Below are positions 15,747 through 24,768 of a stretch of DNA of 64,000 bases, one piece after another (positions within the stretch are counted from its first letter, which is position 1; every line of letters begins with the position of its first letter). Below the pieces are notes generated by a model. The model worked only from the letters and a program-made list of their open reading frames with translations, searched no databases and was not told where the DNA came from. The position numbers were made by a program, and so were the translations under genes. This stretch comes from Aquabacterium commune (lineage in GTDB: Bacteria; Pseudomonadota; Gammaproteobacteria; Burkholderiales; Burkholderiaceae_C). Location: NCBI RefSeq assembly GCF_004362855.1, contig NZ_SNXW01000002.1, forward strand, positions 310,001 to 374,000. Direction: 5' to 3'.

Positions 15747-17018
15747 ATGCACCAGGCGCTCCCCCACCTCGGCGCGGCGAACCCGCACGCGCTCTCGTCT
15801 TTTTTGCAGGCCAGCGATGCCTGCCCGATCATCGCCAGCGAGGACATCTGCGACGACCGCGGCGTCAAGCTCTGGGCCCGCAACCAACCGGTGTCCCATG
15901 AGTTGCAGCAACGCCTGCTGGACCGCAAACTGCGCCAGCCGCTGGAGGCCTGCCTGAGGGCGCCCGACGGCGTCAACAGCACCGACCTGGTCACCGCCAC
16001 GCGCCGCCTGTTCGATCCATCCGGGGCCTTGTCGCATGCCCTGAGCCCCTGGGCGGACGAACTGGTCGCCGAAGTGGCCCGATTGCCCCTGCACCCGGTG
16101 GTGCAGTTGCTGCTCACGGCCCTGCGCAACAGCCGCACGGAAGCCTTTGAGCACGCCATCGTCACCATGGCACTGGCCGGGGCCGTGTACCTCCACGCGG
16201 GCAGCGACCGCTATGAACTGCGCATGGCCATGCTGGCCGGTCTGGTGCACGACGTCGGTGACCTGTACGTTGACCCCGCGCTGCTGGCGCCCGAGCACGC
16301 GCTCACGCCGGCCGGCTTCCGCCACGTGGTGATCCACCCGCGCATTGGCGAAATGCTGCTGACGCGCTTGACCGACCACCCCGTGGCGCTGTCCCGCGCG
16401 GTGGGCGAGCACCATGAGCGTGGCAATGGCATGGGCTACCCGCTGCGCGCGCGCCACCTGTCGTGGCTGGGCTGCCGCCTCAGCGCCATGGACACCCTGG
16501 CCGGCGTGCTGGACGGTGGCCACGACAACGCCTGGGAGCACGGCAGCCTGGCCTTGCGTTTGATCCCTGGCGAGTTCGACGCGGTCGCGATCTCTTTCAC
16601 CAGCCAGGTGGCCCGTCGCATGCGCGGCCACATGCCCAACAGCGCCGCGGTCGATGCCAGCGCAACCTGGGAGCGCAGCCAGCAACTGGCCGCCCACATC
16701 GCAGGCTGCACGCTTGCGGCAGAGCGCCTGGCCGACGCCAGCGCACCGGGCCGCGTGCAAGACAACGCCCGCCAGGCCGCCATGCTGCTCACGCAGCTGA
16801 CGCAGGCCGGCCACGAGCTGGGCGTGTGGGCCCCGCGGGAGTTGCTCGGGCAAGAGTTCACCGAACTGCACGTGGCCAACCAGGAAATCCAGTTCCGCCT
16901 GCGCGCCATCCAGCGCATCACCACCTGGCTGGACGTGGGACTTCTGCCCCATGAAGACCAAGCCCTGGCACAGCTGTGGGTCGGCGCGGCGCCCGCAGCG
17001 GTCCACGCGTTCTCCTGA
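15747..17018 (+). CDS. variant HD-GYP domain protein
   Basis: 423 residues, cytoplasmic. The N-terminal 110 residues are unassigned. The metal-dependent phosphohydrolase core spans about 115-290: H136 (AFEHAIV), HD 168-169 (GLVHDVGDLYVDP), H197 (IHPRIGEML), H222-H223 and GYP at 230-232 (EHHERGNGMGYPL). The canonical HHExxDGxGYP has its Asp changed to Asn227, but all His ligands remain, so activity on c-di-GMP or a related dinucleotide is possible and unproven. A C-terminal helical region of 130 residues is unassigned. No Shine-Dalgarno sequence is evident at the ATG. The sigma-54 promoter and divergent activator make it part of a dedicated regulatory pair. Confidence 0.8.
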   Translation: MHQALPHLGAANPHALSSFLQASDACPIIASEDICDDRGVKLWARNQPVSHELQQRLLDRKLRQPLEACLRAPDGVNSTDLVTATRRLFDPSGALSHALSPWADELVAEVARLPLHPVVQLLLTALRNSRTEAFEHAIVTMALAGAVYLHAGSDRYELRMAMLAGLVHDVGDLYVDPALLAPEHALTPAGFRHVVIHPRIGEMLLTRLTDHPVALSRAVGEHHERGNGMGYPLRARHLSWLGCRLSAMDTLAGVLDGGHDNAWEHGSLALRLIPGEFDAVAISFTSQVARRMRGHMPNSAAVDASATWERSQQLAAHIAGCTLAAERLADASAPGRVQDNARQAAMLLTQLTQAGHELGVWAPRELLGQEFTELHVANQEIQFRLRAIQRITTWLDVGLLPHEDQALAQLWVGAAPAAVHAFS

Positions 17019-17087
17019 CGACCGGCATCCGGCAGACAGGCCGTTGCTCCGAGAAAAACCGCCCTCGGAAAGGGGAACTTTTTCGCC

Positions 17088-17114
17088 TTAGCACTCTCTG
17101 AACAGGAGTGCTAA
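17088..17114 (+). promoter_or_regulatory. CIRCE element (HrcA operator) upstream of rpoH
   Basis: TTAGCACTC (17088-17096), nine bases, GAGTGCTAA (17106-17114): an exact match to the CIRCE consensus. A TAATAT -10-like hexamer (17112-17117) overlaps its right arm, with TTAGCA 18 bases upstream as a possible -35. HrcA bound here would block the promoter. The ATG of rpoH follows 34 bp later. Confidence 0.93.
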
Positions 17115-17148
17115 TATGCATCGGAAGGACCCCTGAAGGAGCCCCTTG

Positions 17149-18078
17149 ATGAACACCTTGAACGCCGTCATCCCCCGCGATCCGTGGACCGTGGTGCCCT
17201 CGCTGGGCAACCTGGACGCGTACATCCGCTCGGTGCAGGCCATTCCCCTGCTGGAAGCCGCCGAGGAGCAAAACCTCGCCCGCCAGCTGCGCGACCAGAA
17301 CGACCTGCAGGCCGCCTCGCGCCTGGTGATGTCCCACCTGCGCCTGGTGGTGTCCATCTCGCGCCAGTACATGGGCTACGGCCTGCCGCAAGGCGACCTG
17401 ATCCAGGAAGGCAACGTCGGGCTGATGAAAGCCGTCAAGCGCTTCGACCCCGATCAGGGTGTGCGCCTGGTGAGCTACGCCATGCACTGGATCAAGGCCG
17501 AGATCCACGAGTACATCCTCAAGAACTGGCGCATGGTCAAGGTGGCCACCACCAAGGCCCAGCGCAAGCTCTTCTTCAACCTGCGCTCGCTCAAGCACCA
17601 GTACAAGGGTGAAGCCGCCGAGGCCCATGAAGCCCACCTGGGTCGCGCCGGCCTGTCGGAGGCCGACATCCACCGCGTGGCCACCGAGTTGAACGTGCGC
17701 CCGGAAGACGTCATCGAGATGGAAACGCGCATGGCCGGCGGCGACGTGGCCCTGGAAGCGCAAGCCGACGACGACCACGACGCCCCGATGGCGCCCGCGG
17801 CCTACCTCGCCGACGACCACCACGAGCCCACGCGCATGATCGAGGCGCACCACCGCGACTGGCTGGCCAGCGACGGCATCCAGCACGCCCTGGAAAGCCT
17901 GGACGAGCGCAGCCGCCGCATCGTCGAAGAGCGCTGGCTGAAGGTCAACGACGATGGCTCGGGCGGCATGACGCTGCACGACCTGGCAGCGGTCTATGGC
18001 GTCAGCGCCGAACGCATCCGCCAGATCGAGGCCGCCGCCATGAAGAAAATGCGCAAGGCCCTCACCGAAGACGCGTGA
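17149..18078 (+). CDS. rpoH: RNA polymerase heat-shock sigma factor RpoH (sigma-32)
   Basis: 309 residues from the ATG at 17149 (a TTG lies directly before it); GAAGGA is a good ribosome site. Region 2 contains LRLVVSISRQYMGYGLPQGD and GLMKAVKRFDPDQGVRLVSY. The diagnostic RpoH box QRKLFFNLRSLK is at 138-149. Region 4 ends with the HTH LHDLAAVYGVSAERIRQIEA. It directs RNA polymerase to heat-shock promoters. A perfect CIRCE sits in its promoter region, so transcription should be under HrcA as well, linking the two heat-shock circuits. The last 17 bases overlap the 3' end of pgi on the other strand. Confidence 0.97.
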   Translation: MNTLNAVIPRDPWTVVPSLGNLDAYIRSVQAIPLLEAAEEQNLARQLRDQNDLQAASRLVMSHLRLVVSISRQYMGYGLPQGDLIQEGNVGLMKAVKRFDPDQGVRLVSYAMHWIKAEIHEYILKNWRMVKVATTKAQRKLFFNLRSLKHQYKGEAAEAHEAHLGRAGLSEADIHRVATELNVRPEDVIEMETRMAGGDVALEAQADDDHDAPMAPAAYLADDHHEPTRMIEAHHRDWLASDGIQHALESLDERSRRIVEERWLKVNDDGSGGMTLHDLAAVYGVSAERIRQIEAAAMKKMRKALTEDA

Positions 18079-19738
18079 TGAGCTGAGCCGTCGCGGCGTC
18101 CAGGCCCGACACGTCGCCGCTGTCCAGGCGCGGCAGCAGGTCCTGGCACAGGGCCTTGCCCAGTTCCACGCCCCACTGGTCGAAGCTGTTGATGCCCCAC
18201 ACGGCGCCGCTCACGAAGGTGCGGTGCTCGTGCAGCGCGACCAGGGCACCCAGGGCGCTCGGCGTGAGGCGATCGAGCAGCAGCGTCAGGCTCGGGCGGT
18301 TGCCAGGGAAGGTGCGGTGGCGGGCGATGACCTCGCAGGGCACCACGGGCGAGGCCGTCGGTGCCGCCTCGGACAGCGCCTGCTCGAAGGTCTTGCCGTG
18401 CATCAGCGCCTGGGCTTGGGCCAGGGCGTTGGCCAACAGGACCTGGTGCTGCTGCACCAGCGAAGCGCGCAAGGCCGGCGAAAACACCTCGGCGTCGCGG
18501 TGGCTGGGTTGGCGCACGAGGATGAACTCCACCGGCACCACGTCGCTGCCCTGGTGCAGCATCTGGAAAAAAGCGTGCTGGCCGTTGGTGCCTGGCTCGC
18601 CCCAGACGACGTCGCTGGTGGCATAGGGCAGCGGCTGGCCGTCCACGTCCACGCCTTTGCCATTGCTCTCCATGACGAGCTGCTGCAGGTAGGCCGGCAG
18701 GCGGTGCAGGTTCTGGCTGTAAGGCACGACGCAGCGGCTGCGGTAGCCCATGAAGTTGCGCTGCCACACGTCCAGCAGGCCCAGCAGCATCGGCAGGTTG
18801 GCGTCGAGCGGCGCATCGGCAAAGTGCCGGTCCATGGCGTGGGCACCGGCCAGCAGCTCGCGGAAGGCATCGGCCCCCACGGCCAGCGCGATCGGCAAGC
18901 CGATGGACGACCACATCGAGAAACGCCCGCCCACCCAGTCCCAGAAACCGAAGGTGGTGGTCACGCCAAAGGCCGCGGCCGTTGTCACCTGGGTGGTCGT
19001 GCCCACGAAGTGCCGGGCGATGTCCGTGCCGCCCTGCTCGGTGAACCATTGGCGTGCCGTGCGGGCATTGGCCAGGGTTTCCTGCGTGGTGAAGGTTTTG
19101 GACGCGACGACGAACAGCGTGTGCTGCGCCTTCAGACGGGGCAGCAGCGCGGCGATGTCCTGCCCATCGACGTTGGAGACGAAATGCACGCGCAGCCGGG
19201 GGTGCACCCAGGCAGCGAGCGCGGCCACCACCATCTGCGGGCCGAGGTCCGAGCCGCCGATGCCGATGTGGACGATGTCGTGGATGTCGCCGGGCTGGTC
19301 GCCACCGGCCCGCGCACGGATGCCCTCGGCGAACGCCAGCATGCGGTCGAGCTCGGCGTGGACCTGTTCGCCCATGTGAGCCCCGAACGGCACTGCCCCC
19401 TTGGGTGCGCGCAAGGCGGTGTGCAGCGCCGCACGGCCTTCCGTGACGTTGGCGATGTCACCGCGCAGCAAGGCGTCACGGCGGGCCTCCAGGCCACACT
19501 CGCGGGCGAGGTCGAGCAGGTGGCGGCGCGTGGCCACGTCCCAGTGCGCGCGCGACAAATCGGCCCACACCTCGGGCGCCTGCAGGCTCAGGCGCTGCGC
19601 GCGGTCGGGGTCGTCGGTGAACAGCTGGCGCAGGTCCAGCGCGTGGCCATGCGCTTCGGCATGGCCTTGCAATGCCGACCAGGCCACCGTGCGGTCACAG
19701 CGCGGCCAGCGGCCGCTCGTGGGCTCGTGGCGGTTCAT
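18062..19738 (-). CDS. pgi: glucose-6-phosphate isomerase
   Basis: Interconverts glucose-6-phosphate and fructose-6-phosphate. 558 residues, the usual length. Landmarks: [11 protein letters not shown] for phosphate binding, [25 protein letters not shown], the catalytic-Glu segment [19 protein letters not shown] and the terminal [25 protein letters not shown]. The ATG at 19738 overlaps the tal stop codon by four bases (ATGA), so the two are translationally coupled. The 3' end overlaps rpoH convergently. Confidence 0.97.
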   Translation of the reverse strand: MNRHEPTSGRWPRCDRTVAWSALQGHAEAHGHALDLRQLFTDDPDRAQRLSLQAPEVWADLSRAHWDVATRRHLLDLARECGLEARRDALLRGDIANVTEGRAALHTALRAPKGAVPFGAHMGEQVHAELDRMLAFAEGIRARAGGDQPGDIHDIVHIGIGGSDLGPQMVVAALAAWVHPRLRVHFVSNVDGQDIAALLPRLKAQHTLFVVASKTFTTQETLANARTARQWFTEQGGTDIARHFVGTTTQVTTAAAFGVTTTFGFWDWVGGRFSMWSSIGLPIALAVGADAFRELLAGAHAMDRHFADAPLDANLPMLLGLLDVWQRNFMGYRSRCVVPYSQNLHRLPAYLQQLVMESNGKGVDVDGQPLPYATSDVVWGEPGTNGQHAFFQMLHQGSDVVPVEFILVRQPSHRDAEVFSPALRASLVQQHQVLLANALAQAQALMHGKTFEQALSEAAPTASPVVPCEVIARHRTFPGNRPSLTLLLDRLTPSALGALVALHEHRTFVSGAVWGINSFDQWGVELGKALCQDLLPRLDSGDVSGLDAATAQLITRLR

Positions 19739-20712
19739 GCCGAGGTCGGCGCAGTCGAGTGCCCTGCCAGCAAGGCGTCGATCAGCGCGTCCAGCTTGGC
19801 CGCATCGGCGGCGAACAGGCGGATGCCCTCGGCCAGCTTCTCGGTGGCCATGGCGTCTTCGTTGAGCTGGTAGCGGAAGTCGGCTTCGCTCAGCGGCGCT
19901 TCGGGCGCCTCCACCGCGCTCGGCGGCGTCAGCAGGCGGGGCAAGTCGGCCTCGGACGCCTGCAGTTGCGCCAGCAACTCGGGGCTGATGGTCAGCAGAT
20001 CGCACCCGGCCAGGGCGGTGATCTGGCCGACGTTGCGGAAGCTCGCGCCCATGACCTCGGTGCGCACGCCGTGCTGCTTGTAATAACGCCAGATGCGCGC
20101 CACCGACTGCACGCCGGGGTCGTTCTCACCGGCACGCGCGGCCTCGTCCCACTGGGCGCCGGCCGACTTCTTGTGCCAGTCGTAGATGCGGCCCACGAAG
20201 GGCGAAATGAGCTGCACGCCGGCATCGGCACAGGCACGCGCCTGGGCAAAGGCGAACAGCAGCGTCAGGTTGGTGTGGATGCCCTCGGCCTCCAGCACGC
20301 GGGCGGCCTGGATGCCCTCCCAGGTGGCCGCCACCTTGATGAGCACGCGCGAACGCGGCACACCCGCGGCCTCGTACAGGCCCATGATGTGGCGAGCCCG
20401 CGCCAGCGTGGCGGCGGTGTCGAAGCTCAGGCGGGCGTCCACCTCGGTGGAGACCCGCCCCGGCACGACCTTCAAGATTTCCAGTCCGAAGCGCACCAGC
20501 ACCTCGTCCACGATGTCGGCGTGCGCCACACCGCGGTGGGCCGCCACGGTGTCGGCCAGCAGGGGCGCGTACTCGGGCTTTTGCACCGCCTTGAGGATGA
20601 GCGACGGGTTGGTCGTGGCATCTTGCGGGGCGAACTGGGCCATCAGGCGGAAGTCACCGGTGTCGGCCACCACGGTGGTGTGGGCCTTGAGCTGCGCGAG
20701 TTGGGACGTCAT
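19735..20712 (-). CDS. tal: transaldolase
   Basis: Pentose phosphate pathway enzyme transferring a dihydroxyacetone unit. 325 residues with [12 protein letters not shown] near the start and the Schiff-base Lys in [12 protein letters not shown], followed by [12 protein letters not shown] and [11 protein letters not shown]. Length and motifs fit the TalB class. Coupled to pgi downstream and divergent from zwf with only 60 bp between, so the three genes for routing hexose into the pentose phosphate path are clustered. Confidence 0.97.
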   Translation of the reverse strand: MTSQLAQLKAHTTVVADTGDFRLMAQFAPQDATTNPSLILKAVQKPEYAPLLADTVAAHRGVAHADIVDEVLVRFGLEILKVVPGRVSTEVDARLSFDTAATLARARHIMGLYEAAGVPRSRVLIKVAATWEGIQAARVLEAEGIHTNLTLLFAFAQARACADAGVQLISPFVGRIYDWHKKSAGAQWDEAARAGENDPGVQSVARIWRYYKQHGVRTEVMGASFRNVGQITALAGCDLLTISPELLAQLQASEADLPRLLTPPSAVEAPEAPLSEADFRYQLNEDAMATEKLAEGIRLFAADAAKLDALIDALLAGHSTAPTSA

Positions 20713-20772
20713 GTCTGGAAAAAGCGGTTTGATCCTGCGATTTTGAAGCCAAAACGATGACACAGTGGTGGA

Positions 20773-22251
20773 ATGTCCTTCGACCTCGTTCTCTTTGGCG
20801 GCACCGGCGACCTCACCTGGCGCAAGCTCATGCCTGCCCTCTTCCAGGCCTGGCGCCACGGCAAACTGCCGGCCGACGGTCGCATCCTGGCCGTGGCCCG
20901 CGACGATCAGACCGACGACAGCTACCGCGCCTGGCTGCACGAACGCCTGCAGGCCGCCGAAAGTGCCAAGCGCCCCAGCGACGAGGAATACGCCCAGTTC
21001 GCGCAACGCGTGCACTACCTGCGCATGGACCTCTCCCAGCCCGCCGACTACACCCGCCTGAGCGACTGGCTGAACACCCGGGCAGGCGGCGCGCCCGCCG
21101 ACACCGTGGTCATGTACCTGGCCACCAGCCCCCACCTCTTCCCGATGATTTGCGAGCAGCTGGGCGCCAGCGGGCTCAATGGCGAACGCGTGCGCGTGGT
21201 GCTGGAAAAACCGCTGGGCCACGACCTGGCCAGCGCACAGGCCATCAACCGCGCGGTGGGCGCCGTGTTCAGCGAACGCCAGGCGCTGCGCATCGACCAC
21301 TACCTCGGCAAGCCCTCGGTGCAGAACCTCATGGCGCTGCGTTTCGGCAACGCCTTGTTCGAGCCGCTGTGGCGCCGCGAAAGCATCGCCAACATCCAGA
21401 TCACCCTGGCCGAATGCCTGGGCGTGGGCACGCGCGGCGACTTCTACGACCGCACCGGCGCCCTGCGCGACATGGTGCAGAACCACGCGCTGCAACTGCT
21501 CACCATGATCGCCATGGAGCCGCCGTCGAGTGCCGATGCCGACGCCATCCGCGACGAAAAGCTCAAGGTGCTGCGCTCGCTCAAGCCCTTCGATGCGGCC
21601 TCGGTGGCGCGCGACGTGGTGCGCGGCCAATACCGTGCTGGCACCGTGCAGGGAGGCGCCGTCAAGGGCTACCTCGAAGAAGACAAGGTGCCCGCAGGCA
21701 GCCAGACCGAGACCTTCGTGGCCCTGCGCTGCGAGGTGCAGAACTGGCGCTGGGCGGGTGTGCCCTTTTACCTGCGCACCGGCAAGCGCATGGGCCAGTA
21801 CCAGGCCGAGATCGTCGTGAGCTTCCGCCCGACACCGCACACCATCTTCCCCGGCGCACAGCAGCCCAACCAGTTGGTGATCCGCCTGCAGCCGGAAGAC
21901 GGCCTGGAGTTGCGCCTGATGGCCGCACAAGGCGGCTTGAACGCGGCGGGCGCGGGCGCGGTGCAGGAGTCACTGACCCCCGTGTCGCTGGACCTGGATT
22001 TCCACAAAGCCTTCGCCAGCGAGCGCGTGGGCGCCTACGAGCGCATGCTGCTTGACGCGCTCGCGGGCAGGCTCAACCTCTTCGTGCGCTCAGACGAGCA
22101 AGAGCAGGCCTGGCGCTGGGTGGAGCCCATCCTGCAAGCCTGGCGGGACGACCCGTCAGGCCCTCGCCCCTATGCGGCAGGCACCTGGGGCCCGGCCGCG
22201 GCCAGCGCCCTGGTGGCGCGCGATGGCGTGGCCTGGGCGGAAGAGGCCTGA
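20773..22251 (+). CDS. zwf: glucose-6-phosphate 1-dehydrogenase
   Basis: First oxidative step of the pentose phosphate and Entner-Doudoroff pathways. 492 residues. The NADP site is [16 protein letters not shown] near the N-terminus, EKPLGHD follows, and the active-site signature is [13 protein letters not shown]. It is divergent from tal-pgi. The 60-bp gap holds a small inverted repeat (TTTTG/CAAAA, 20741-20754), too short to assign to a regulator. A hairpin without T-tract (22247-22263) lies between this gene and convergent mlaB. Confidence 0.97.
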   Translation: MSFDLVLFGGTGDLTWRKLMPALFQAWRHGKLPADGRILAVARDDQTDDSYRAWLHERLQAAESAKRPSDEEYAQFAQRVHYLRMDLSQPADYTRLSDWLNTRAGGAPADTVVMYLATSPHLFPMICEQLGASGLNGERVRVVLEKPLGHDLASAQAINRAVGAVFSERQALRIDHYLGKPSVQNLMALRFGNALFEPLWRRESIANIQITLAECLGVGTRGDFYDRTGALRDMVQNHALQLLTMIAMEPPSSADADAIRDEKLKVLRSLKPFDAASVARDVVRGQYRAGTVQGGAVKGYLEEDKVPAGSQTETFVALRCEVQNWRWAGVPFYLRTGKRMGQYQAEIVVSFRPTPHTIFPGAQQPNQLVIRLQPEDGLELRLMAAQGGLNAAGAGAVQESLTPVSLDLDFHKAFASERVGAYERMLLDALAGRLNLFVRSDEQEQAWRWVEPILQAWRDDPSGPRPYAAGTWGPAAASALVARDGVAWAEEA

Positions 22252-22263
22252 GGTTTTCTCAGG

Positions 22264-22551
22264 TCAGGCTGACTGCAGCAGGCCGTCCACGCCGTACAGG
22301 CGGGCCAGCTCGGTGAGCTTCGGGGGCAGCGAGCGCACCGAAAACGCACGGCCCTTGGCACGCGCCATGCGCTGGCACTCCAGCAGCACCGCCAGCGCGC
22401 TGGAGTCGAACTGGCGCAGGTCCGAACCATCGACCGTCAGCATGGCGGCCTCCGAGCCCCCGGCCGCGGCCGCCTGGCTCAGCGTCTGCGTGAACAGGCT
22501 GAGCACATGCGGCACCTCCGCGTGCGTGATGACCGAAGGCAGCAACAGCAT
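22264..22551 (-). CDS. mlaB: MlaB, STAS-domain subunit of the Mla phospholipid transporter
   Basis: 95 residues forming a single STAS domain, with the typical DGSDLRQFDSSALAVLLECQR core. In E. coli MlaB binds the ATPase MlaF and stabilises the inner-membrane complex. The start codon overlaps the mlaC stop by one base (TGATG). It is the last gene of a six-gene run mlaF-E-D-A-C-B on the minus strand. Confidence 0.88.
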   Translation of the reverse strand: MLLLPSVITHAEVPHVLSLFTQTLSQAAAAGGSEAAMLTVDGSDLRQFDSSALAVLLECQRMARAKGRAFSVRSLPPKLTELARLYGVDGLLQSA

Positions 22552-23225
22552 CAGCCAGCCACCTTCTTGGCAGCGAGCTGCTTGTTGCGCTCGACCAGCT
22601 TGCCGATCAGGCCATCCACGCCCGAAGCGGTGACTTCCTGCGCGAAGCTGCTCTGGTAGGTCTGCACCAGCCAGGCGCCCAGCACGTTGACGTCGTAGAT
22701 CTTCCAGCCGCCTTCGACCTTCTCCAGTCGGTAGTCCAGCTGGATGGTGTCGCCCTTGTTGCGCACCAGCGTGCGCACAACCACTTCCGAGTCTTCCGGA
22801 CGGCTGCGCATGGGCTTGTACTCGATGGTCTGGTCCTTGATCTGGGCGGCGGCACCCGCGTAGGTATAGACCAGCAAGATCTTGAACTCTTCCTGCAGGC
22901 GCTTTTGCTGCTCGGGCGTGGCCTGGCGCCAGCTGCGGCCCACGGCGGTGGCCGTCATGCGCTGCAGGTTGACGTTGGGCATGATCTTGCTGTCCACCAT
23001 GGCCTGGACCTTGCGCAAGTCGCCCTGCTGGATGGCCTTGTCGGACTTGACGGTGGCAAACACCTCGTCGGTGATGGACTTGATGAAGGCGTCAGGTGCC
23101 AAGGCCGTGGTGGCATCGGCAGCGGCAGCAGTCTGGGCCGACAGCGCGGTCAAGGGCAGGGCCGCGCCCAGGGTGAGGGCGCTGGCCAGCAGGGATTGCT
23201 GCAAAACGTGGCGGAAATTGTGCAT
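22551..23225 (-). CDS. mlaC: MlaC, periplasmic phospholipid-shuttling protein
   Basis: 224 residues. Signal peptide with cleavage about AAA/DAT. The MlaC (Ttg2) fold is shown by DAFIKSITDEVFATVKSD, KIMPNVNLQRMTATAVGRSW and the C-terminal DGLIGKLVERNKQ. It carries phospholipid between MlaA at the outer membrane and MlaD. AAGGAG precedes the ATG at 23225. The 172-bp gap to mlaA holds a 7-bp hairpin (23333-23353) that could process or attenuate the transcript; the other junctions in this operon are overlaps or short gaps. Confidence 0.93.
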   Translation of the reverse strand: MHNFRHVLQQSLLASALTLGAALPLTALSAQTAAAADATTALAPDAFIKSITDEVFATVKSDKAIQQGDLRKVQAMVDSKIMPNVNLQRMTATAVGRSWRQATPEQQKRLQEEFKILLVYTYAGAAAQIKDQTIEYKPMRSRPEDSEVVVRTLVRNKGDTIQLDYRLEKVEGGWKIYDVNVLGAWLVQTYQSSFAQEVTASGVDGLIGKLVERNKQLAAKKVAG

Positions 23226-23397
23226 GGAGAGCTCCTTGAGTGTCACGGCCTTCTGTCGCTCAACGCGCGAGGTGGTCGTCAGGACGACAAACCCTTGCCT
23301 GGGCAGTGATCTAGGCCACAGTATGCCTCGGCCACCGCAAGTTTGCTGCGGTGCCGCACACGACCCATCTACAGCCCCGGCACGGCCCCTGCCCGGC

Positions 23398-24264
23398 TCA
23401 GGGCTGGGCGGGCGCGGAGGGTGCTGGTGCTGGTGCTGGTGCCGGAGCCGGAGCCGGAGCCGGAGCCGAAGCTGCACCATCGGCGCTGGCCGATGCAGCT
23501 TCGGCCGCAGGCACGTCGCCCTCGGGGTCCTCGGGGTCTTCCAAAGGCTCGTCGTCTTCCGGGGGGTTGCCTTCGTAGATCAGGTTCTGGCGGCGCTGCA
23601 GGTAGGCATCGCGGGTGAAGGCGTATTTGTCCAGGGCCACATCGTCCAGCAGGCCGGTGGCGCCGAGCAAGCCGGCGCGCACGCTGATCAACTGCAGGCC
23701 GGCCAGACCGAAGGTGGCGCCATCGGTGTCACCGAAAGTGGACGCAGAGAAGTAAAGATCGCCGGGGATGCTGACCGAGTCACGCAGCGTCGAGGGGCCC
23801 AGCACCGGCCAGACGATGTAGGCGCCCGGCTTGACGCCCCAGACACCCAGGGTCTGCCCGAAGTCTTCGTTCGGACGGTCCAGGCGCATGGGCGTGGCCC
23901 AGTCCACCAGGCCACCCAGGCCCAGGGTCGTGTTGATGGCGACGCGCATCACCGAGACCGTGCCATCGCGGAAGCGGCCCTGCAGGAACAGGTTGACGGT
24001 GGACCAGACGTCTCGGACGTTGTTGAACACGTTGCGCACGCTGGTGCGCACCGGCTCGGGCGTGACCTGGTTGTAGCCCGTGGCCACCGGACGCAGCACG
24101 TTGGCGTCCAGCGCCTCGTTGAAGGCGAACACCTGGCGGTTCCAGGACTCGATCGGGTCTGGGTTCTGGCGCGTCGCACAGCCCTGCAAGGTGGCCGCGA
24201 GCAGCACCGCAGCCCCCAGCGTGGCCGCGCGGCGCAGGTGCGATGTTGAAGCGACAGACTTCAT
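23398..24264 (-). CDS. mlaA: MlaA (VacJ) outer-membrane lipoprotein
   Basis: 288 residues. Lipoprotein signal with lipobox LQGC, then the MlaA/VacJ domain (PIESWNRQVFAFNEALD, LGLGGLVDWATPMRLDRPNEDFGQTLGVWGV and TRDAYLQRRQNLIYEGN). MlaA removes misplaced phospholipid from the outer leaflet. The C-terminal 55 residues are unusual: an acidic Pro-rich stretch and then an Ala-Pro dipeptide repeat. Its start overlaps the mlaD stop (ATGA). In E. coli mlaA is unlinked; inclusion in the operon is usual for betaproteobacteria. Confidence 0.94.
   Translation of the reverse strand: MKSVASTSHLRRAATLGAAVLLAATLQGCATRQNPDPIESWNRQVFAFNEALDANVLRPVATGYNQVTPEPVRTSVRNVFNNVRDVWSTVNLFLQGRFRDGTVSVMRVAINTTLGLGGLVDWATPMRLDRPNEDFGQTLGVWGVKPGAYIVWPVLGPSTLRDSVSIPGDLYFSASTFGDTDGATFGLAGLQLISVRAGLLGATGLLDDVALDKYAFTRDAYLQRRQNLIYEGNPPEDDEPLEDPEDPEGDVPAAEAASASADGAASAPAPAPAPAPAPAPAPSAPAQP
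23420..23470. repeat. hexanucleotide repeat encoding the Ala-Pro tail of MlaA
   Basis: Eight or so tandem copies of a six-base unit (GGTGCT, then GGAGCC on the plus strand) encode alternating Ala and Pro. Because the unit is a multiple of three, copy-number change would alter tail length without a frameshift. Confidence 0.75.
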
Positions 24265-24743
24265 TTGCTGGCCCCCTTGGCGCCAGTGTCGTCTGCCGCC
24301 TTGCTGAAGAGGAACTGCGAGATCAGGTTTTCGAGCACGATGGCCGATTGCGTGGACTTGATGGTGTCGCCCTGGGCCAGGCTGGTCTCGCCATAGCCTG
24401 GCTCCAAGCCGATGTACTGCTCGCCCAGCAGACCGGAGGTCAGGATCTTGGCCGAGGTGTCTTTCGGGAAGACCACGTCCTTGTTGAGCTTGAGCTCAAC
24501 CTGGGCCTGGTAGCCCTTGGTGTCGAAGGTGATGTTGCCCACGCGGCCCACGACCACGCCGGCGCTGCGCACGGCAGCCTTGGACTTCAAGCCGCCGATG
24601 TTGTCGAAGCGGGCCACCACGGTGTAGCCCTGGTCGAAATTGAGGGTCAGCAGGTTGCCGGCCTTCAGCGCCAGGAACAGGATGGCGGCGGCGCCCAAGA
24701 GCACGAACAAGCCCACCCAGACGTCATGTTTCCATTTTTGCAT
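24261..24743 (-). CDS. mlaD: MlaD, MCE-domain substrate-binding subunit
   Basis: 160 residues. One N-terminal transmembrane helix (VGLFVLLGAAAILFLALKAG) anchors a single MCE domain (about 35-120: VVARFDNIGGLKSKAAVRSAGV, SAKILTSGLLGEQYIGLEPG). MlaD forms a hexameric ring that passes lipid to or from MlaE. Length is close to that of short MlaD proteins. The 25-nt gap to mlaE contains no visible signal. Confidence 0.94.
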   Translation of the reverse strand: MQKWKHDVWVGLFVLLGAAAILFLALKAGNLLTLNFDQGYTVVARFDNIGGLKSKAAVRSAGVVVGRVGNITFDTKGYQAQVELKLNKDVVFPKDTSAKILTSGLLGEQYIGLEPGYGETSLAQGDTIKSTQSAIVLENLISQFLFSKAADDTGAKGASK

Positions 24744-24768
24744 CGTTGTTCTTTCCAGTTGGCCAGGT

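Noticed and set aside
20741..20754. TTTTG/CAAAA inverted repeat between tal and zwf as a HexR site
   Set aside because: Five-base arms are too short and the known HexR pattern is not matched.
22247..22263. CCTGAG/CTCAGG hairpin between zwf and mlaB as a terminator
   Set aside because: Six-pair stem with no following T-tract; too weak to call.
22551..23480. Longer MlaC start adding an Arg-Leu/His-Gln repetitive N-terminus
   Set aside because: The extension reads through the mlaA repeat tail in another frame and would destroy the signal peptide; the ATG at 23225 has AAGGAG and a normal signal sequence.
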